Shown: positions 37,662 through 46,435 of the stretch, one piece after another
How positions within the stretch are numbered: the stretch's first letter is position 1
Layout of the letters: every line of letters begins with the position of its first letter
From: Bordetella sp. FB-8
GTDB taxonomy: Bacteria > Pseudomonadota > Gammaproteobacteria > Burkholderiales > Burkholderiaceae_B
Direction: 5' to 3'
NCBI RefSeq assembly: GCF_000382185.1
Contig: NZ_KB907784.1
Coordinates: 3,054,633 to 3,118,632, forward strand
Length of the DNA stretch: 64,000 bases
Made by a program: the position numbers and the translations under genes
Notes under the pieces: model-generated
What the model was told of the DNA's origin: nothing
Databases searched by the model: none
What the model saw: the letters and a program-made list of their open reading frames with translations, nothing else

Positions 37662-38273
37662 ATGAAATGCATGGAACAACTCATACGCGACTATACGAGC
37701 AAGCTCACGCAGGCTCTGGGCATGAAGGCAATGCAGCGAGTGCCGGCGCTGGCCGCTGCATTGCGCGATGCCTGGCAGGCCAAGCGATCTGTTTTCCTGT
37801 GCGGCAACGGCGGCAGCGCCGGCAATGCGGTTCATCTGGCCAACGACATGCTTTACGGCGTCGGGCTCAACAATCGCCGCGGCGGCCTGAAGGTCGAGGC
37901 GCTGAGCGCCAATGCTGCGGTGCTGACCTGCCTTGCAAACGATATCGGATACGACCGGATCTATAGCGAGCAATTGCGCGTCAAGGCGGAAGCCGACGAT
38001 GTATTGATCGTGCTGTCGGGCAGCGGCAATTCGGCGAATGTCGTCAAGGCGCTGGAGATGGGCAACCAGATCGGCATGAAGACGTTTGCGATTCTTGCCT
38101 TTGACGGAGGCCGATGCCGATCGCTTGCGCAACATGCGATTCACTTCCCGATCGACGACATGCAGATCGCCGAGGATCTGCAGCTGACGATCGGCCATCT
38201 CTGTATGCAATGGCTTTACGCAAATCCGATTCATGAAATAGCGCCGAAGATGTCGAGCGAGGCCGATCAATGA
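37662..38273 (+). CDS. SIS-domain phosphosugar isomerase, GmhA-like
   Basis: The product (203 residues from 37662) has the SIS fold with FLCGNGGSAGNAVHLANDM and LIVLSGSGNSANVVKALEMG, closely resembling sedoheptulose-7-phosphate isomerase GmhA and its relatives, including the DiaA/HddB group. GmhA makes D-glycero-D-manno-heptose 7-phosphate, the first step toward nucleotide-activated heptose. An HldE-like kinase/nucleotidyltransferase is encoded 9 kb downstream in the same direction, which favours the heptose reading. It starts the plus-strand sugar block. The start is uncertain: ATGs at 37662 and 37671 fit, and an extension to 37569 does not look like the family. Confidence 0.82.
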   Translation: MKCMEQLIRDYTSKLTQALGMKAMQRVPALAAALRDAWQAKRSVFLCGNGGSAGNAVHLANDMLYGVGLNNRRGGLKVEALSANAAVLTCLANDIGYDRIYSEQLRVKAEADDVLIVLSGSGNSANVVKALEMGNQIGMKTFAILAFDGGRCRSLAQHAIHFPIDDMQIAEDLQLTIGHLCMQWLYANPIHEIAPKMSSEADQ

Positions 38274-39280
38274 CAAAGGCTGTCGATAATCAACGGTTTC
38301 TGGTCATTGGCAGCAACTGCTTTTCCGGTGCGCAATTCGTCAAATATCTGCTGCGTCGCGAACATCAGGTTCTCGGTGTGAGTCGTTCGCCCGAGCCGCA
38401 CGAGGTCTATCTGCCCTATCGGGCCGAGCCTTCATGCGCTGATCGTTTTCGCTTCGCGCAGATTGACATCAACCATCAGCTGGATGAGCTGATTACGCTG
38501 GTGAAGGAATTCCAACCCGAATATGTGGTCAACTTTGCTGCTCAGGGCATGGTCGCGCAAAGTTGGGAAACACCAGAGCATTGGTATCAGACGAATGTGG
38601 TCGGCCAGGTTAGGTTGCATGACCAGTTGCGCAAGCTCGCATTCATTCGGCGTTATGTGCATGTGACGACCCCCGAGGTCTACGGCAGCACCGACGGCTG
38701 GATCAAGGAGCGCTTCGAATTCGCGCCCAGCACGCCTTACGCGGTGTCGCGCGCAGCGTGCGACCTGCATCTGATGAGCTTCTTCAAGGCCTATCACTTT
38801 CCTGTCGTTTTCACGCGTGCGGCCAATGTCTATGGGCCCGGCCAGCAGCTCTACCGGATCATTCCGCGCACGCTGCTGTTCGCGCGGCTCGGACGCAAGC
38901 TTGAACTGCATGGCGGCGGACATTCGATCCGCTCGTTCATCCATATCGACGACGTCGCGGACGCGACTTGGCGCATTGCGGCCTCGGGCACGGCCGGCGA
39001 TGCCTATCACATCTCGACGAACCATACCGTGTCCATACGCGAACTCGTTGAAATGGTGTGCGAGCTCGTTGACGTGCGTTTCGACGATCTTGCACAAGTC
39101 GCAGGCGAGCGACTGGGCAAGGACCAGGCTTATCTGCTCGACAGCGGCAAGCTGCGTGCAGAGCTTGGATGGCGGGACCGGATTGCGCTGGCAGACGGCT
39201 TGCGTGACACCCTCGCGTGGATCGATGCAAATCTCGACACGCTCAAATCGCTGCCCGCTGATTACATTCATAAACCGTAA
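38270..39280 (+). CDS. NAD-dependent epimerase/dehydratase with atypical YxxxR motif
   Basis: The 336-residue extended SDR resembles dTDP-glucose/GDP-mannose 4,6-dehydratases. It has an NAD-binding loop GSNCFSG (less glycine-rich than GxxGxxG), the central TTPEVYGS, RAANVYGPGQQLYRIIP, and SIRSFIHIDDVADA. The catalytic YxxxK motif reads Y157-A-V-S-R161, with arginine in place of lysine. It overlaps the SIS gene stop by four bases. The likely substrate is a nucleotide- or phospho-sugar intermediate of this cluster. A non-standard reaction or weakened catalysis is possible. Confidence 0.82.
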   Translation: MTKAVDNQRFLVIGSNCFSGAQFVKYLLRREHQVLGVSRSPEPHEVYLPYRAEPSCADRFRFAQIDINHQLDELITLVKEFQPEYVVNFAAQGMVAQSWETPEHWYQTNVVGQVRLHDQLRKLAFIRRYVHVTTPEVYGSTDGWIKERFEFAPSTPYAVSRAACDLHLMSFFKAYHFPVVFTRAANVYGPGQQLYRIIPRTLLFARLGRKLELHGGGHSIRSFIHIDDVADATWRIAASGTAGDAYHISTNHTVSIRELVEMVCELVDVRFDDLAQVAGERLGKDQAYLLDSGKLRAELGWRDRIALADGLRDTLAWIDANLDTLKSLPADYIHKP

Positions 39281-39289
39281 GGCATTTCC

Positions 39290-40234
39290 ATGAAGATTCT
39301 CGTCACAGGCGGCTGCGGTTATATCGGCACCGTACTGACCGGCAAACTGCTCGAGGACGGCCACACGGTCACCGTCGTCGACACCCAGTGGTTCGGCAAT
39401 CACCTGAAGCCGCATCCGAAACTGACGATACTCAAGCAGGACACGCGCGAGGTCGACGCGATACCGCTGGATGGCGTCGAAGCGGTGATCCATCTGGCGA
39501 ATATCGCGAACGATCCGGGCGTTGAATTGAACCCGACGCTGTCGTGGGAAGTCAATGTGCTTGCGACGCAGCAGCTTGCCGACCGCGCCGTGCTCGCCGG
39601 GGTGCGCCAATTCCTGTTCGCGAGTTCGGGCAGCGTGTATGGCGTCAAGGACGAGCCGCAAGTCACCGAGGATCTATCGCTGGTGCCCATCTCGGCCTAT
39701 AACAAGACCAAGATGGTCGCCGAGCGCGTCGTGCTTAGTTACGCCGACCGCATGCAGGTGCACTGCATCCGTCCGGCGACGGTCTGCGGCTATTCGCCGC
39801 GCATGCGCCTGGACGTCAGCGTCAATATGTTCGCCTGGCAGGCCGTCAAGAGCGGCCGCATCACCGTGTTCGGCGGCGCTCAGACGCGTCCGAACATCCA
39901 TATCCAGGACATGGTCGATGTCTACCGCCATTTTCTCGCCAATCCCGGGATTGCTTCGGGCTGCTACAACGCTGGGTTCGAGAACATCTCCATTCTCGAT
40001 ATTGCCAGGCGCGTCAGCGAAAAGGTCTCGGCCGAGCTCGTGATCTCGGAGTCGAACGATCCGCGTTCCTATCGCCAGAATTCCGACAAGCTGCTCGCGA
40101 CCGGTTTTGTCCAACGCCACTGCGTCAGCGACGCGATCGATGAAATCATCGATCGCCATGCTTCGGGCGCGCTCGTCGAAACGGATCAGTGCTATACCGT
40201 GCGCTGGATGAAGCACCTGAGTCTTGCCGCGTAG
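39290..40234 (+). CDS. NAD-dependent sugar epimerase/dehydratase
   Basis: A 314-residue extended SDR with a standard GGCGYIG nucleotide-binding loop, SSGSVYGVKDEP, and catalytic YNKTK. The C-terminal sugar-nucleotide part has RPATVCGYSPRMRLD and RPNIHIQDMVDVYRHF. It probably epimerises or dehydrates a nucleotide sugar. Its start is nine bases after the previous gene. It is distinct from the preceding dehydratase-like gene, and the two may act in sequence. The exact product cannot be read from sequence. Confidence 0.86.
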   Translation: MKILVTGGCGYIGTVLTGKLLEDGHTVTVVDTQWFGNHLKPHPKLTILKQDTREVDAIPLDGVEAVIHLANIANDPGVELNPTLSWEVNVLATQQLADRAVLAGVRQFLFASSGSVYGVKDEPQVTEDLSLVPISAYNKTKMVAERVVLSYADRMQVHCIRPATVCGYSPRMRLDVSVNMFAWQAVKSGRITVFGGAQTRPNIHIQDMVDVYRHFLANPGIASGCYNAGFENISILDIARRVSEKVSAELVISESNDPRSYRQNSDKLLATGFVQRHCVSDAIDEIIDRHASGALVETDQCYTVRWMKHLSLAA

Positions 40235-40290
40235 GGAACGACCTATATATTCTCCAGGCGATACGCAATTAAACCGGAATAGAGGCAAGC

Positions 40291-40950
40291 TTGAAGCAAG
40301 AAATCGATTTATTGGTCAATTATCCCAAGGCCAAGCGCAATGTCGAAGAGCGGGGGAACGAAAAGACTGAGGTGGATCGCGCGCTAGCACGCCAATTTGG
40401 CAAGGAATTCTTCGACGGTGATCGCCGCCATGGCTATGGCGGATTCAGCTATTTCCCGCGTTTCTGGCAGCCTGTTATTCCGACCTTTCGCGAATATTTT
40501 GGTCTGACTGAAACAAGTTCTGTTCTTGATGTCGGCTGCGCCAAGGGGTTCATGATGCATGACTTGGCCCAGTTGATACCCGGCATCGCTGTTAAGGGCA
40601 TCGATATCTCCAGCTACGCGATTGAAAATGCGATAGACGATATGAAACCGCACGTTCGGATCGGGGACGCGCGCAAGCTGGAGTTCCCCGATAATGCGTT
40701 CGATGTTGTCATCTCGATCAATACGGTGCACAACCTGAACCGCGAGGATTGCGGACAGGCGCTGCGTGAAATCGAACGCGTCAGCAAAGGGCACTCATAC
40801 ATTACGGTTGATGCCTACCGCACCGAAGAAGAGAAAAAGCGTATGTATGCATGGAATCTGACGGCACAGACTATCATGCACGTCGACGAATGGAAGTTGT
40901 TTTTTGATGAGGTCGGTTATACCGGCGACTATTTCTGGTTCATTCCATGA
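40291..40950 (+). CDS. Class I SAM-dependent methyltransferase
   Basis: The 219-residue protein has the SAM-binding motif VLDVGCAKGFMMHDLAQL (about 78-95), an acidic post-I region (GIDISSYAIE), and LEFPDNAFDVVISINTVHNL. It probably methylates a sugar intermediate or a glycan end. The start is a TTG at 40291 with AGAGG upstream. It overlaps the following E1 alpha gene by four bases, so its product probably acts with that enzyme's pathway. Confidence 0.82.
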   Translation: MKQEIDLLVNYPKAKRNVEERGNEKTEVDRALARQFGKEFFDGDRRHGYGGFSYFPRFWQPVIPTFREYFGLTETSSVLDVGCAKGFMMHDLAQLIPGIAVKGIDISSYAIENAIDDMKPHVRIGDARKLEFPDNAFDVVISINTVHNLNREDCGQALREIERVSKGHSYITVDAYRTEEEKKRMYAWNLTAQTIMHVDEWKLFFDEVGYTGDYFWFIP

Positions 40951-41912
40951 CGCCTGAAATCGCGAAGCAGCTTCTGTTTCGGATGATGCGGATTCGATAT
41001 GTCGAAGAAACCATCGCCGCGAGATATTCGGAACAGGCCATGCGCTGCCCAATCCATCTATGTACTGGTCAGGAGGCTGTGTCCGCAGCCGTCGGATTGG
41101 TATTGCGGCCCAGCGATTTTGCCGTGAGCGGTCATCGGGCGCACGGCCATTACCTGGGTAAAGGTGGAAATCTGCGGGCCATGCTGGCCGAAATTTATGG
41201 CAAAAAGACCGGTTGCGCTGGAGGGCGTGGCGGATCGATGCATCTTATCGACGAGTCGGTCGGATTTATGGGCAGCACGGCGATCGTTGGCAATACGATC
41301 CCGGTTGGAGTAGGCCTGGGTTTGTCGATTCAATTGTCCGGAAGCGATGCAGTCAGCTGTGTTTTCCTGGGCGACGGTGCGGCAGAAACCGGAGTTTTCT
41401 TCGAGTCCATGAATTTCGCCGCGGTACGAGAGATTCCCGTGCTGTTCGTTTGCGAAAATAACCTCTATTCGGTTTATTCCCCTTTGCATGTGCGCCAGCC
41501 CAAAGGCCGCAAGATTTTCCGTTTGGCGCAAGCCATAGGTGTTGAGGCTGAGCACGGCGATGGCAATGATGTGGAGGCGGTGTATGCCATGATGAAGCGA
41601 GCCGTTGCGGATATCCGCAGGAATGGCGGCCCGCGCTTTCTCGAATTTGATACTTATCGCTGGCGTGAACATTGCGGTCCGAATTTCGATAACGATATTG
41701 GATATCGCACAGAGCAGGAGTACCTGGCGCACCGCATGCAGGAGCCGATCAAACGCCAGCATGACAAACTGATTCAATCCAAGTTGCTTGCGCCGGAAGA
41801 GCTCGCGGCATTTGGCGAATCTTTGCGCGTCGAAATAGAAGACGCCTTTTGCTACGCAATCGAATCCCCTTTTCCGGACGACACGGACGTTCGTGCCAGA
41901 CTTTATGCCTGA
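40947..41912 (+). CDS. ThDP-dependent dehydrogenase E1 alpha-like subunit
   Basis: This 321-residue protein matches the alpha subunit of PDH/acetoin-dehydrogenase-type E1 enzymes. Evidence includes CPIHLCTGQEAVSAAVG, SGHRAHGHYLGKGG, GRGGSMHL, and the ThDP/Mg motif from GDG (142-144) to NN (171-172). The beta subunit is encoded next, overlapping by a few bases. No lipoyl E2 or E3 gene is present, so the pair may not act in a dehydrogenase complex. It may instead transfer an activated aldehyde to a sugar. It is also possible that it borrows E2/E3 from elsewhere. Confidence 0.9.
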   Translation: MTPEIAKQLLFRMMRIRYVEETIAARYSEQAMRCPIHLCTGQEAVSAAVGLVLRPSDFAVSGHRAHGHYLGKGGNLRAMLAEIYGKKTGCAGGRGGSMHLIDESVGFMGSTAIVGNTIPVGVGLGLSIQLSGSDAVSCVFLGDGAAETGVFFESMNFAAVREIPVLFVCENNLYSVYSPLHVRQPKGRKIFRLAQAIGVEAEHGDGNDVEAVYAMMKRAVADIRRNGGPRFLEFDTYRWREHCGPNFDNDIGYRTEQEYLAHRMQEPIKRQHDKLIQSKLLAPEELAAFGESLRVEIEDAFCYAIESPFPDDTDVRARLYA

Positions 41913-42984
41913 ATCTATTTCCACAGCATCGCGGCAGCTGACATTCGCAAAGGCAATCAATGAGGCGCTAAATGTTGCGCTCGAGGCAGACGACAAGGTC
42001 ATTTGCTACGGCCTGGGCGCTGACGATCCAAAGGGAATTTTTGGTACTACGCTGGGCTTGCGGCAGAGGTTCGGTAGTGCTCGCGTCTTCGACATGCCGC
42101 TCTCGGAAAATGCGATGACGGGGGTGGCGATCGGTGCCTCGTTGAACGGGATACGTCCCGTCATGTGTCACCAGCGGCTCGATTTCTTTTTGCTTGCCAT
42201 GGATCAATTGGTTAACAATGCGGCCAAATGGTTTTATATGTTCGATGGCCAGCGTTCCGTGCCGATCACTATCCGGTTGATACTGGGGCGTGGCTGGGGG
42301 CAGGGGCCCACGCACTCGCAGAATCTGCAAGCATGGTTTGCACACATACCGGGCCTGAAGGTGGTCATGCCTACTTCACCGGCGGATGCCAAGGGGCTGT
42401 TGCTGTCATCGATCTTTGATCCAAATCCTGTCTTGTTTATTGAGCATCGGTGGCTGCATAACATGGTGGGCGATGTGCCGGAAGGGGACGTGAGGATTCC
42501 GATCGGACCGTTGCGCGTTGCCCGCGGCGGATGCGATATCACCATTGTGTCGATGTCTTATATGACGGTGGAAGCCTTGCATGCTGCGGAATACCTGCAG
42601 GAACGGGGCGTTTCCTGTGAAATCCTGGATCTGCGCTGCGTCAATCCCATCGACTGGCAAGCCATTTTTGAATCTGTCGACAAGACCGGGAAATTATTGG
42701 TGTTGGATACCGGTGCCGAGACCGGTTCGATCGCAGGCGAGATAGTCGCCCGGGTCGCTATCGAACGTATGGGAAGCTTGAAACTCGCGCCTGCGCGCCT
42801 TGCGATGCCGGATGTGCCGGAGCCAACGAGTTTCGGCATGACCAAGGGCTTTTATGTTCGCGCCGGTGATGTCGCGCACAAAGTGTTGGACATGCTGGCC
42901 TTGGAGCGCGGCGATGTCGATGCGCATCTGGTCGAGCCCATTCCGCACGATGTGCCCGGCGCTTGGTTCACGGGGCCTTTCTGA
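41905..42984 (+). CDS. ThDP-dependent dehydrogenase E1 beta-like subunit
   Basis: The product (359 residues from the ATG at 41905) is an E1 beta/transketolase-C-like subunit. It has the pyrimidine domain FDMPLSENAMTGVAIGASLNG with its conserved glutamate, then PTHSQNLQAWFAHIPGLKVVMP and DLRCVNPIDW. The C-terminal part resembles 2-oxoacid dehydrogenase E1 beta rather than transketolase. It overlaps the alpha subunit gene, so the two chains are presumably made together and form an alpha2-beta2 enzyme. A GTG start at 41893 would add four residues. Confidence 0.9.
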   Translation: MPESISTASRQLTFAKAINEALNVALEADDKVICYGLGADDPKGIFGTTLGLRQRFGSARVFDMPLSENAMTGVAIGASLNGIRPVMCHQRLDFFLLAMDQLVNNAAKWFYMFDGQRSVPITIRLILGRGWGQGPTHSQNLQAWFAHIPGLKVVMPTSPADAKGLLLSSIFDPNPVLFIEHRWLHNMVGDVPEGDVRIPIGPLRVARGGCDITIVSMSYMTVEALHAAEYLQERGVSCEILDLRCVNPIDWQAIFESVDKTGKLLVLDTGAETGSIAGEIVARVAIERMGSLKLAPARLAMPDVPEPTSFGMTKGFYVRAGDVAHKVLDMLALERGDVDAHLVEPIPHDVPGAWFTGPF

Positions 42985-43781
42985 TGGTCGGGATGCGAGT
43001 CTTGATTGTTGCCGCCGGCAGTGATATAGGCGCGCATTTGGTCGAGCACTATTTGAGGCAGGGCGCTGAAGTCGCCGGCACCTATCGGCAATGGGATGAT
43101 CGCATTGCTCGCCTAGAAGGACTAGGCGCAAAGATGTTCGTGCTTGATATCTCTTCGGCGGAACAGATCGAAGTGTTCGCGTCACGGTTGCGTAATGCGG
43201 AATTTTTCTGGGATGTGTTGATCAGCGCTCCTGGTCTGCTGGCACCGATCGGGAATTTCTTTTCTCTCGATTTCGATGCGTGGGAGCGCAGTGTGATGAT
43301 CAACTCCACGTCGCAACTGCGTCTGCTGCATGCCGTGCATGGTTTACGCGGACGCAGCCCCAAAATTGTCTTTTTCGCGGGGGGAGGCACCAATAGCTCT
43401 TTTGACAACTATTCAGCCTATTGCCTCGGCAAGCTCTCCTTGATCAAGATGACCGAGCTGCTGGACAGCGAGTGCCCGTATCTGCAAGTGTCCATTATCG
43501 GCACAGGCTGGGTCAATACAAAGATTCATCGCCAGACTCTGGCCGCTGGCTCAGCTGCTGGGTCCAATTTCGAACGTACAAAAGAATATCTGACCAGCAG
43601 CCAAGCTCTCGGCGCAACGGTCGAAGATGTAGCCCAGTGCATAGACTGGTGTATTGCGGCTGAACGTGATGCCGTGGGAGGCCGGAATTTTTCCCTGGTC
43701 CATGATGATTGGCGTAATCCCGCGTTTCTGGAGCGACTCAAGAGCAATCCGAACAGCCACAAGCTGCGTCGGCTGTCCTGA
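42984..43781 (+). CDS. Short-chain dehydrogenase/reductase
   Basis: The product (265 residues) has an N-terminal Rossmann fold (RVLIVAAGSDIGAHLVEHYL, a variant GxxxDIG loop), ISAPG in the place of NAAG, and catalytic Y-C-L-G-K (in SAYCLGKLS). It should reduce or oxidise a carbonyl with NAD(P). It follows the E1 beta stop with TGATG overlap, so it may reduce the ketone made by the ThDP enzyme pair. Its substrate is unknown. Confidence 0.84.
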   Translation: MVGMRVLIVAAGSDIGAHLVEHYLRQGAEVAGTYRQWDDRIARLEGLGAKMFVLDISSAEQIEVFASRLRNAEFFWDVLISAPGLLAPIGNFFSLDFDAWERSVMINSTSQLRLLHAVHGLRGRSPKIVFFAGGGTNSSFDNYSAYCLGKLSLIKMTELLDSECPYLQVSIIGTGWVNTKIHRQTLAAGSAAGSNFERTKEYLTSSQALGATVEDVAQCIDWCIAAERDAVGGRNFSLVHDDWRNPAFLERLKSNPNSHKLRRLS

Positions 43782-43802
43782 CGGCGGCAGGATGAGACAA
43801 CT

Positions 43803-45569
43803 ATGAAATTAACCGACTATGTGATTGCCTACCTTCATGCGAAAGGAACCTCGCATGTATTCGGCATGTCAGGCGGGGCAGCGGTACACCTCTTCGATTC
43901 CGCGTCCAAACATCCCGGCGTACAGCCGATTTTCATGGCGCATGAACAATCGGCGGCGATGGCTGCCGATGGCTACTACCGGGTGTCCGGCAAGGTTGGC
44001 GCGTGCGTCGTGACCTCGGGCCCAGGCGCTACCAATTTGCTTACCGGCGTCTGCTGTTCTTATTACGACTCGGTACCGACCCTGATGCTGACTGGCCAGG
44101 TAGCTACCAATCGACTGAAAGGATCTCGTAAAGTACGCCAGGTGGGTTTTCAAGAAACCGAAACAACGTCGATTTACGCCAGCGTCACCAAATCTGCCGT
44201 GCAAATCGGGGATGCTGCCGGAATTGCGCAAGCGCTGGACAGCGCCTATCGAATTGCCCAGGATGGACGGCCTGGTCCTGTTCTGATCGATATTCCCGAT
44301 GATTTGCAGCGCGCTACTGTTATTCCAGAGGGTATAGGGAGGCAGCATGCCTCGGATTCCAAAGCATCTCCGGCGTTGCCAGGACAGATTGCGGATCTTC
44401 TGCGCGGTTTGAGTGCTGCCAAGCGCCCGGTAATTATCATTGGCGGCGGACTAAGCACACCTCGCAGATCGGATGAGCTGCGACGTTTCCTGCATCAGAT
44501 CGAAGTGCCTGTCGTGCAGACATGGGCCGGACTGGATTTGCTTCCTTCAACTTGGAAGCACCGCATCGGGACTTTCGGTGTGTATGGCTCCAGGTTGGGT
44601 AATTATGTCGTTCAGAATGCCGATCTATTGATATGCCTGGGGACGCGGCTCTCCCAGAACTTGACCGGTGGCGTGCTAAAGGATTTTGCGGTTGGTTCCA
44701 AGATTGTGATGGTGGACATCGATGCCGGTGAGATGGATAAATTCGACGGTTATGGCATCGAGATCGCAGAGCGGATTGAAGCCTCGATGTCCGATTTTCT
44801 CGACGCTGCGATTCCTGCTGCAGGCAGCTTTGCGACACCGGATATATCCGGTTGGCTGGCACAAATCGAACTGTGGAGACGTGAGCTACCCGATGATAGT
44901 CCTGCCGAGCCGGAAGATAGTGCTGGCTTTGTCGACGCCTATCACTTTGTACGTAAATTGTCGGATGTCCTGGCCGAGGATGAAATCATCTTCATCGACA
45001 CCGGCGGCAACCTGACGTGGACCTGCAATAATCTTCAGGTCAAAGAGCGGCAGCGAGTCTTGTCTGCGTGGAATTTCACGCCGATGGGCTATGCCTTGCC
45101 AGCCAGCATCGGTGGAGCCATGGCGGCATCATATGCGCCGATAACCTGCATTATCGGTGACGGTGGTCTGCAGCTTTGTCTTGGCGAGCTTGCGACAGTG
45201 GTGCGTCATGCTTTACCGATCAAGATCATTCTCTTCAACAACCATTCGCACGGGATTCAGAAGCAGACACTAGAGACTTGGCTGGAAGGACGCTATGTCG
45301 GTGTGGACCCGGCATCTGGCCTAGGTCTTTCGGATTATCCGGAGGTGGTGCGAGCAATGGGATTGCCTGTCGTGACCATCGACAGAAGCTCCGATATCTC
45401 TGCACAGCTGGAAAAAATTTACAGCACTCCGGGCCCGGTATTTTGCAACGTTCAAATCCGGGTCGATCAAAAACTTTATCCCGTGCTTAAGTCGGGGGCT
45501 CCCCTGGATGATCAAATGCCTTTGATGCCACGGGAAAAGCTCGCGGCTTTACGCGTTTTGAAACCCTGA
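43803..45569 (+). CDS. Acetolactate-synthase-like ThDP enzyme
   Basis: The 588-residue protein has the three-domain layout of ThDP decarboxylase/carboligases. The pyrimidine domain carries the catalytic glutamate at residue 48 (AHEQSAAMAADGYY). A middle domain follows (about 200-330, PVIIIGGGLSTPRR). The PP domain runs from GDGG to NN in GDGGLQLCLGELAT and FNNHSHG. A close relation to IlvB is not required, since many surface-sugar enzymes share this fold. It is 21 bases after the SDR and 8 before an FkbM gene, so a sugar carboligation role is likely. Confidence 0.86.
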   Translation: MKLTDYVIAYLHAKGTSHVFGMSGGAAVHLFDSASKHPGVQPIFMAHEQSAAMAADGYYRVSGKVGACVVTSGPGATNLLTGVCCSYYDSVPTLMLTGQVATNRLKGSRKVRQVGFQETETTSIYASVTKSAVQIGDAAGIAQALDSAYRIAQDGRPGPVLIDIPDDLQRATVIPEGIGRQHASDSKASPALPGQIADLLRGLSAAKRPVIIIGGGLSTPRRSDELRRFLHQIEVPVVQTWAGLDLLPSTWKHRIGTFGVYGSRLGNYVVQNADLLICLGTRLSQNLTGGVLKDFAVGSKIVMVDIDAGEMDKFDGYGIEIAERIEASMSDFLDAAIPAAGSFATPDISGWLAQIELWRRELPDDSPAEPEDSAGFVDAYHFVRKLSDVLAEDEIIFIDTGGNLTWTCNNLQVKERQRVLSAWNFTPMGYALPASIGGAMAASYAPITCIIGDGGLQLCLGELATVVRHALPIKIILFNNHSHGIQKQTLETWLEGRYVGVDPASGLGLSDYPEVVRAMGLPVVTIDRSSDISAQLEKIYSTPGPVFCNVQIRVDQKLYPVLKSGAPLDDQMPLMPREKLAALRVLKP

Positions 45570-45577
45570 GAATCGAT

Positions 45578-46435
45578 ATGTTATTAGACCGCTTAGGTTC
45601 GCTATTGGAGTTCCTCGCCGCCAACTCGTCGCAGCATGCCCGAGGCACCCCGTTCTACCGTTTTGTCGATGCCATCGTCAAAGAAGCGTTCCATGAGGCG
45701 AAGCCAACCTTCGAAGCGAGCCAGGCAATATTGATGGCCGAATTTGGTGCATTGACGCTACCTTATGAAAAAATGGGGGCCATCGATTCGATCGACTTGT
45801 TTGGTCTGGACGAGTTGTTGATGTTTGCGTTCTATTACCGCAACAAAAACCGCTATCGACGTGCGGCCGATATTGGCGCCAACATGGGGCTGCATACGAT
45901 TCTGTTGACAAAGTCGGGTTTTCAGGTCGAGGCTTATGAACCTGATCCTGCTCATTGCACCAAACTTATCCGCAATCTCGGCTTGAACAGCGTCGCCGAT
46001 GCGACCGTCCATAAGGCTGCCGTATCGGATCATGTCGGCACTATGCAATTCGTGCGAGTGTTGGGCAATACCACCAGCAGCCATTTGGCCGGCGCTAAAG
46101 CGAATCCCTACGGCGAACTCGAAAAATTCGATGTGGATGTGGTCGATGTCAGGAACATCGTGCGGCGTGTCGAGTTGATGAAAATCGATGCTGAAGGACA
46201 TGAAGCGGTGATCTTGAATGCGATATCTCCGGATGATTGGCGCAAAGTCGACGCCTTTGTCGAAATCGGCTCCCCGGAAAACGCGCGCTCTATTTTCGAG
46301 AAAATGGATGACACCGATGTCAACATTTTTGCTCAGAAGCTCGGATGGCAACGTGTCGCCACGCTTGCGGACATGCCTATTTCCTACAAAGAAGGCGGCG
46401 TGTTCATGAGTACCAAGACGGAGATGCCCTGGTGA
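45578..46435 (+). CDS. FkbM-family methyltransferase
   Basis: This 285-residue protein has an N-terminal helical part and the FkbM SAM domain with ADIGANMGLHTILLTKSGFQVEAYEPDP, then NIVRRVELMKIDAEGHEAVIL. FkbM-type enzymes methylate oxygens on sugars or polyketides. It overlaps the next gene (zinc dehydrogenase, GTG start at 46432) and probably acts on a sugar product of this block. No membrane segment is visible. Confidence 0.86.
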   Translation: MLLDRLGSLLEFLAANSSQHARGTPFYRFVDAIVKEAFHEAKPTFEASQAILMAEFGALTLPYEKMGAIDSIDLFGLDELLMFAFYYRNKNRYRRAADIGANMGLHTILLTKSGFQVEAYEPDPAHCTKLIRNLGLNSVADATVHKAAVSDHVGTMQFVRVLGNTTSSHLAGAKANPYGELEKFDVDVVDVRNIVRRVELMKIDAEGHEAVILNAISPDDWRKVDAFVEIGSPENARSIFEKMDDTDVNIFAQKLGWQRVATLADMPISYKEGGVFMSTKTEMPW

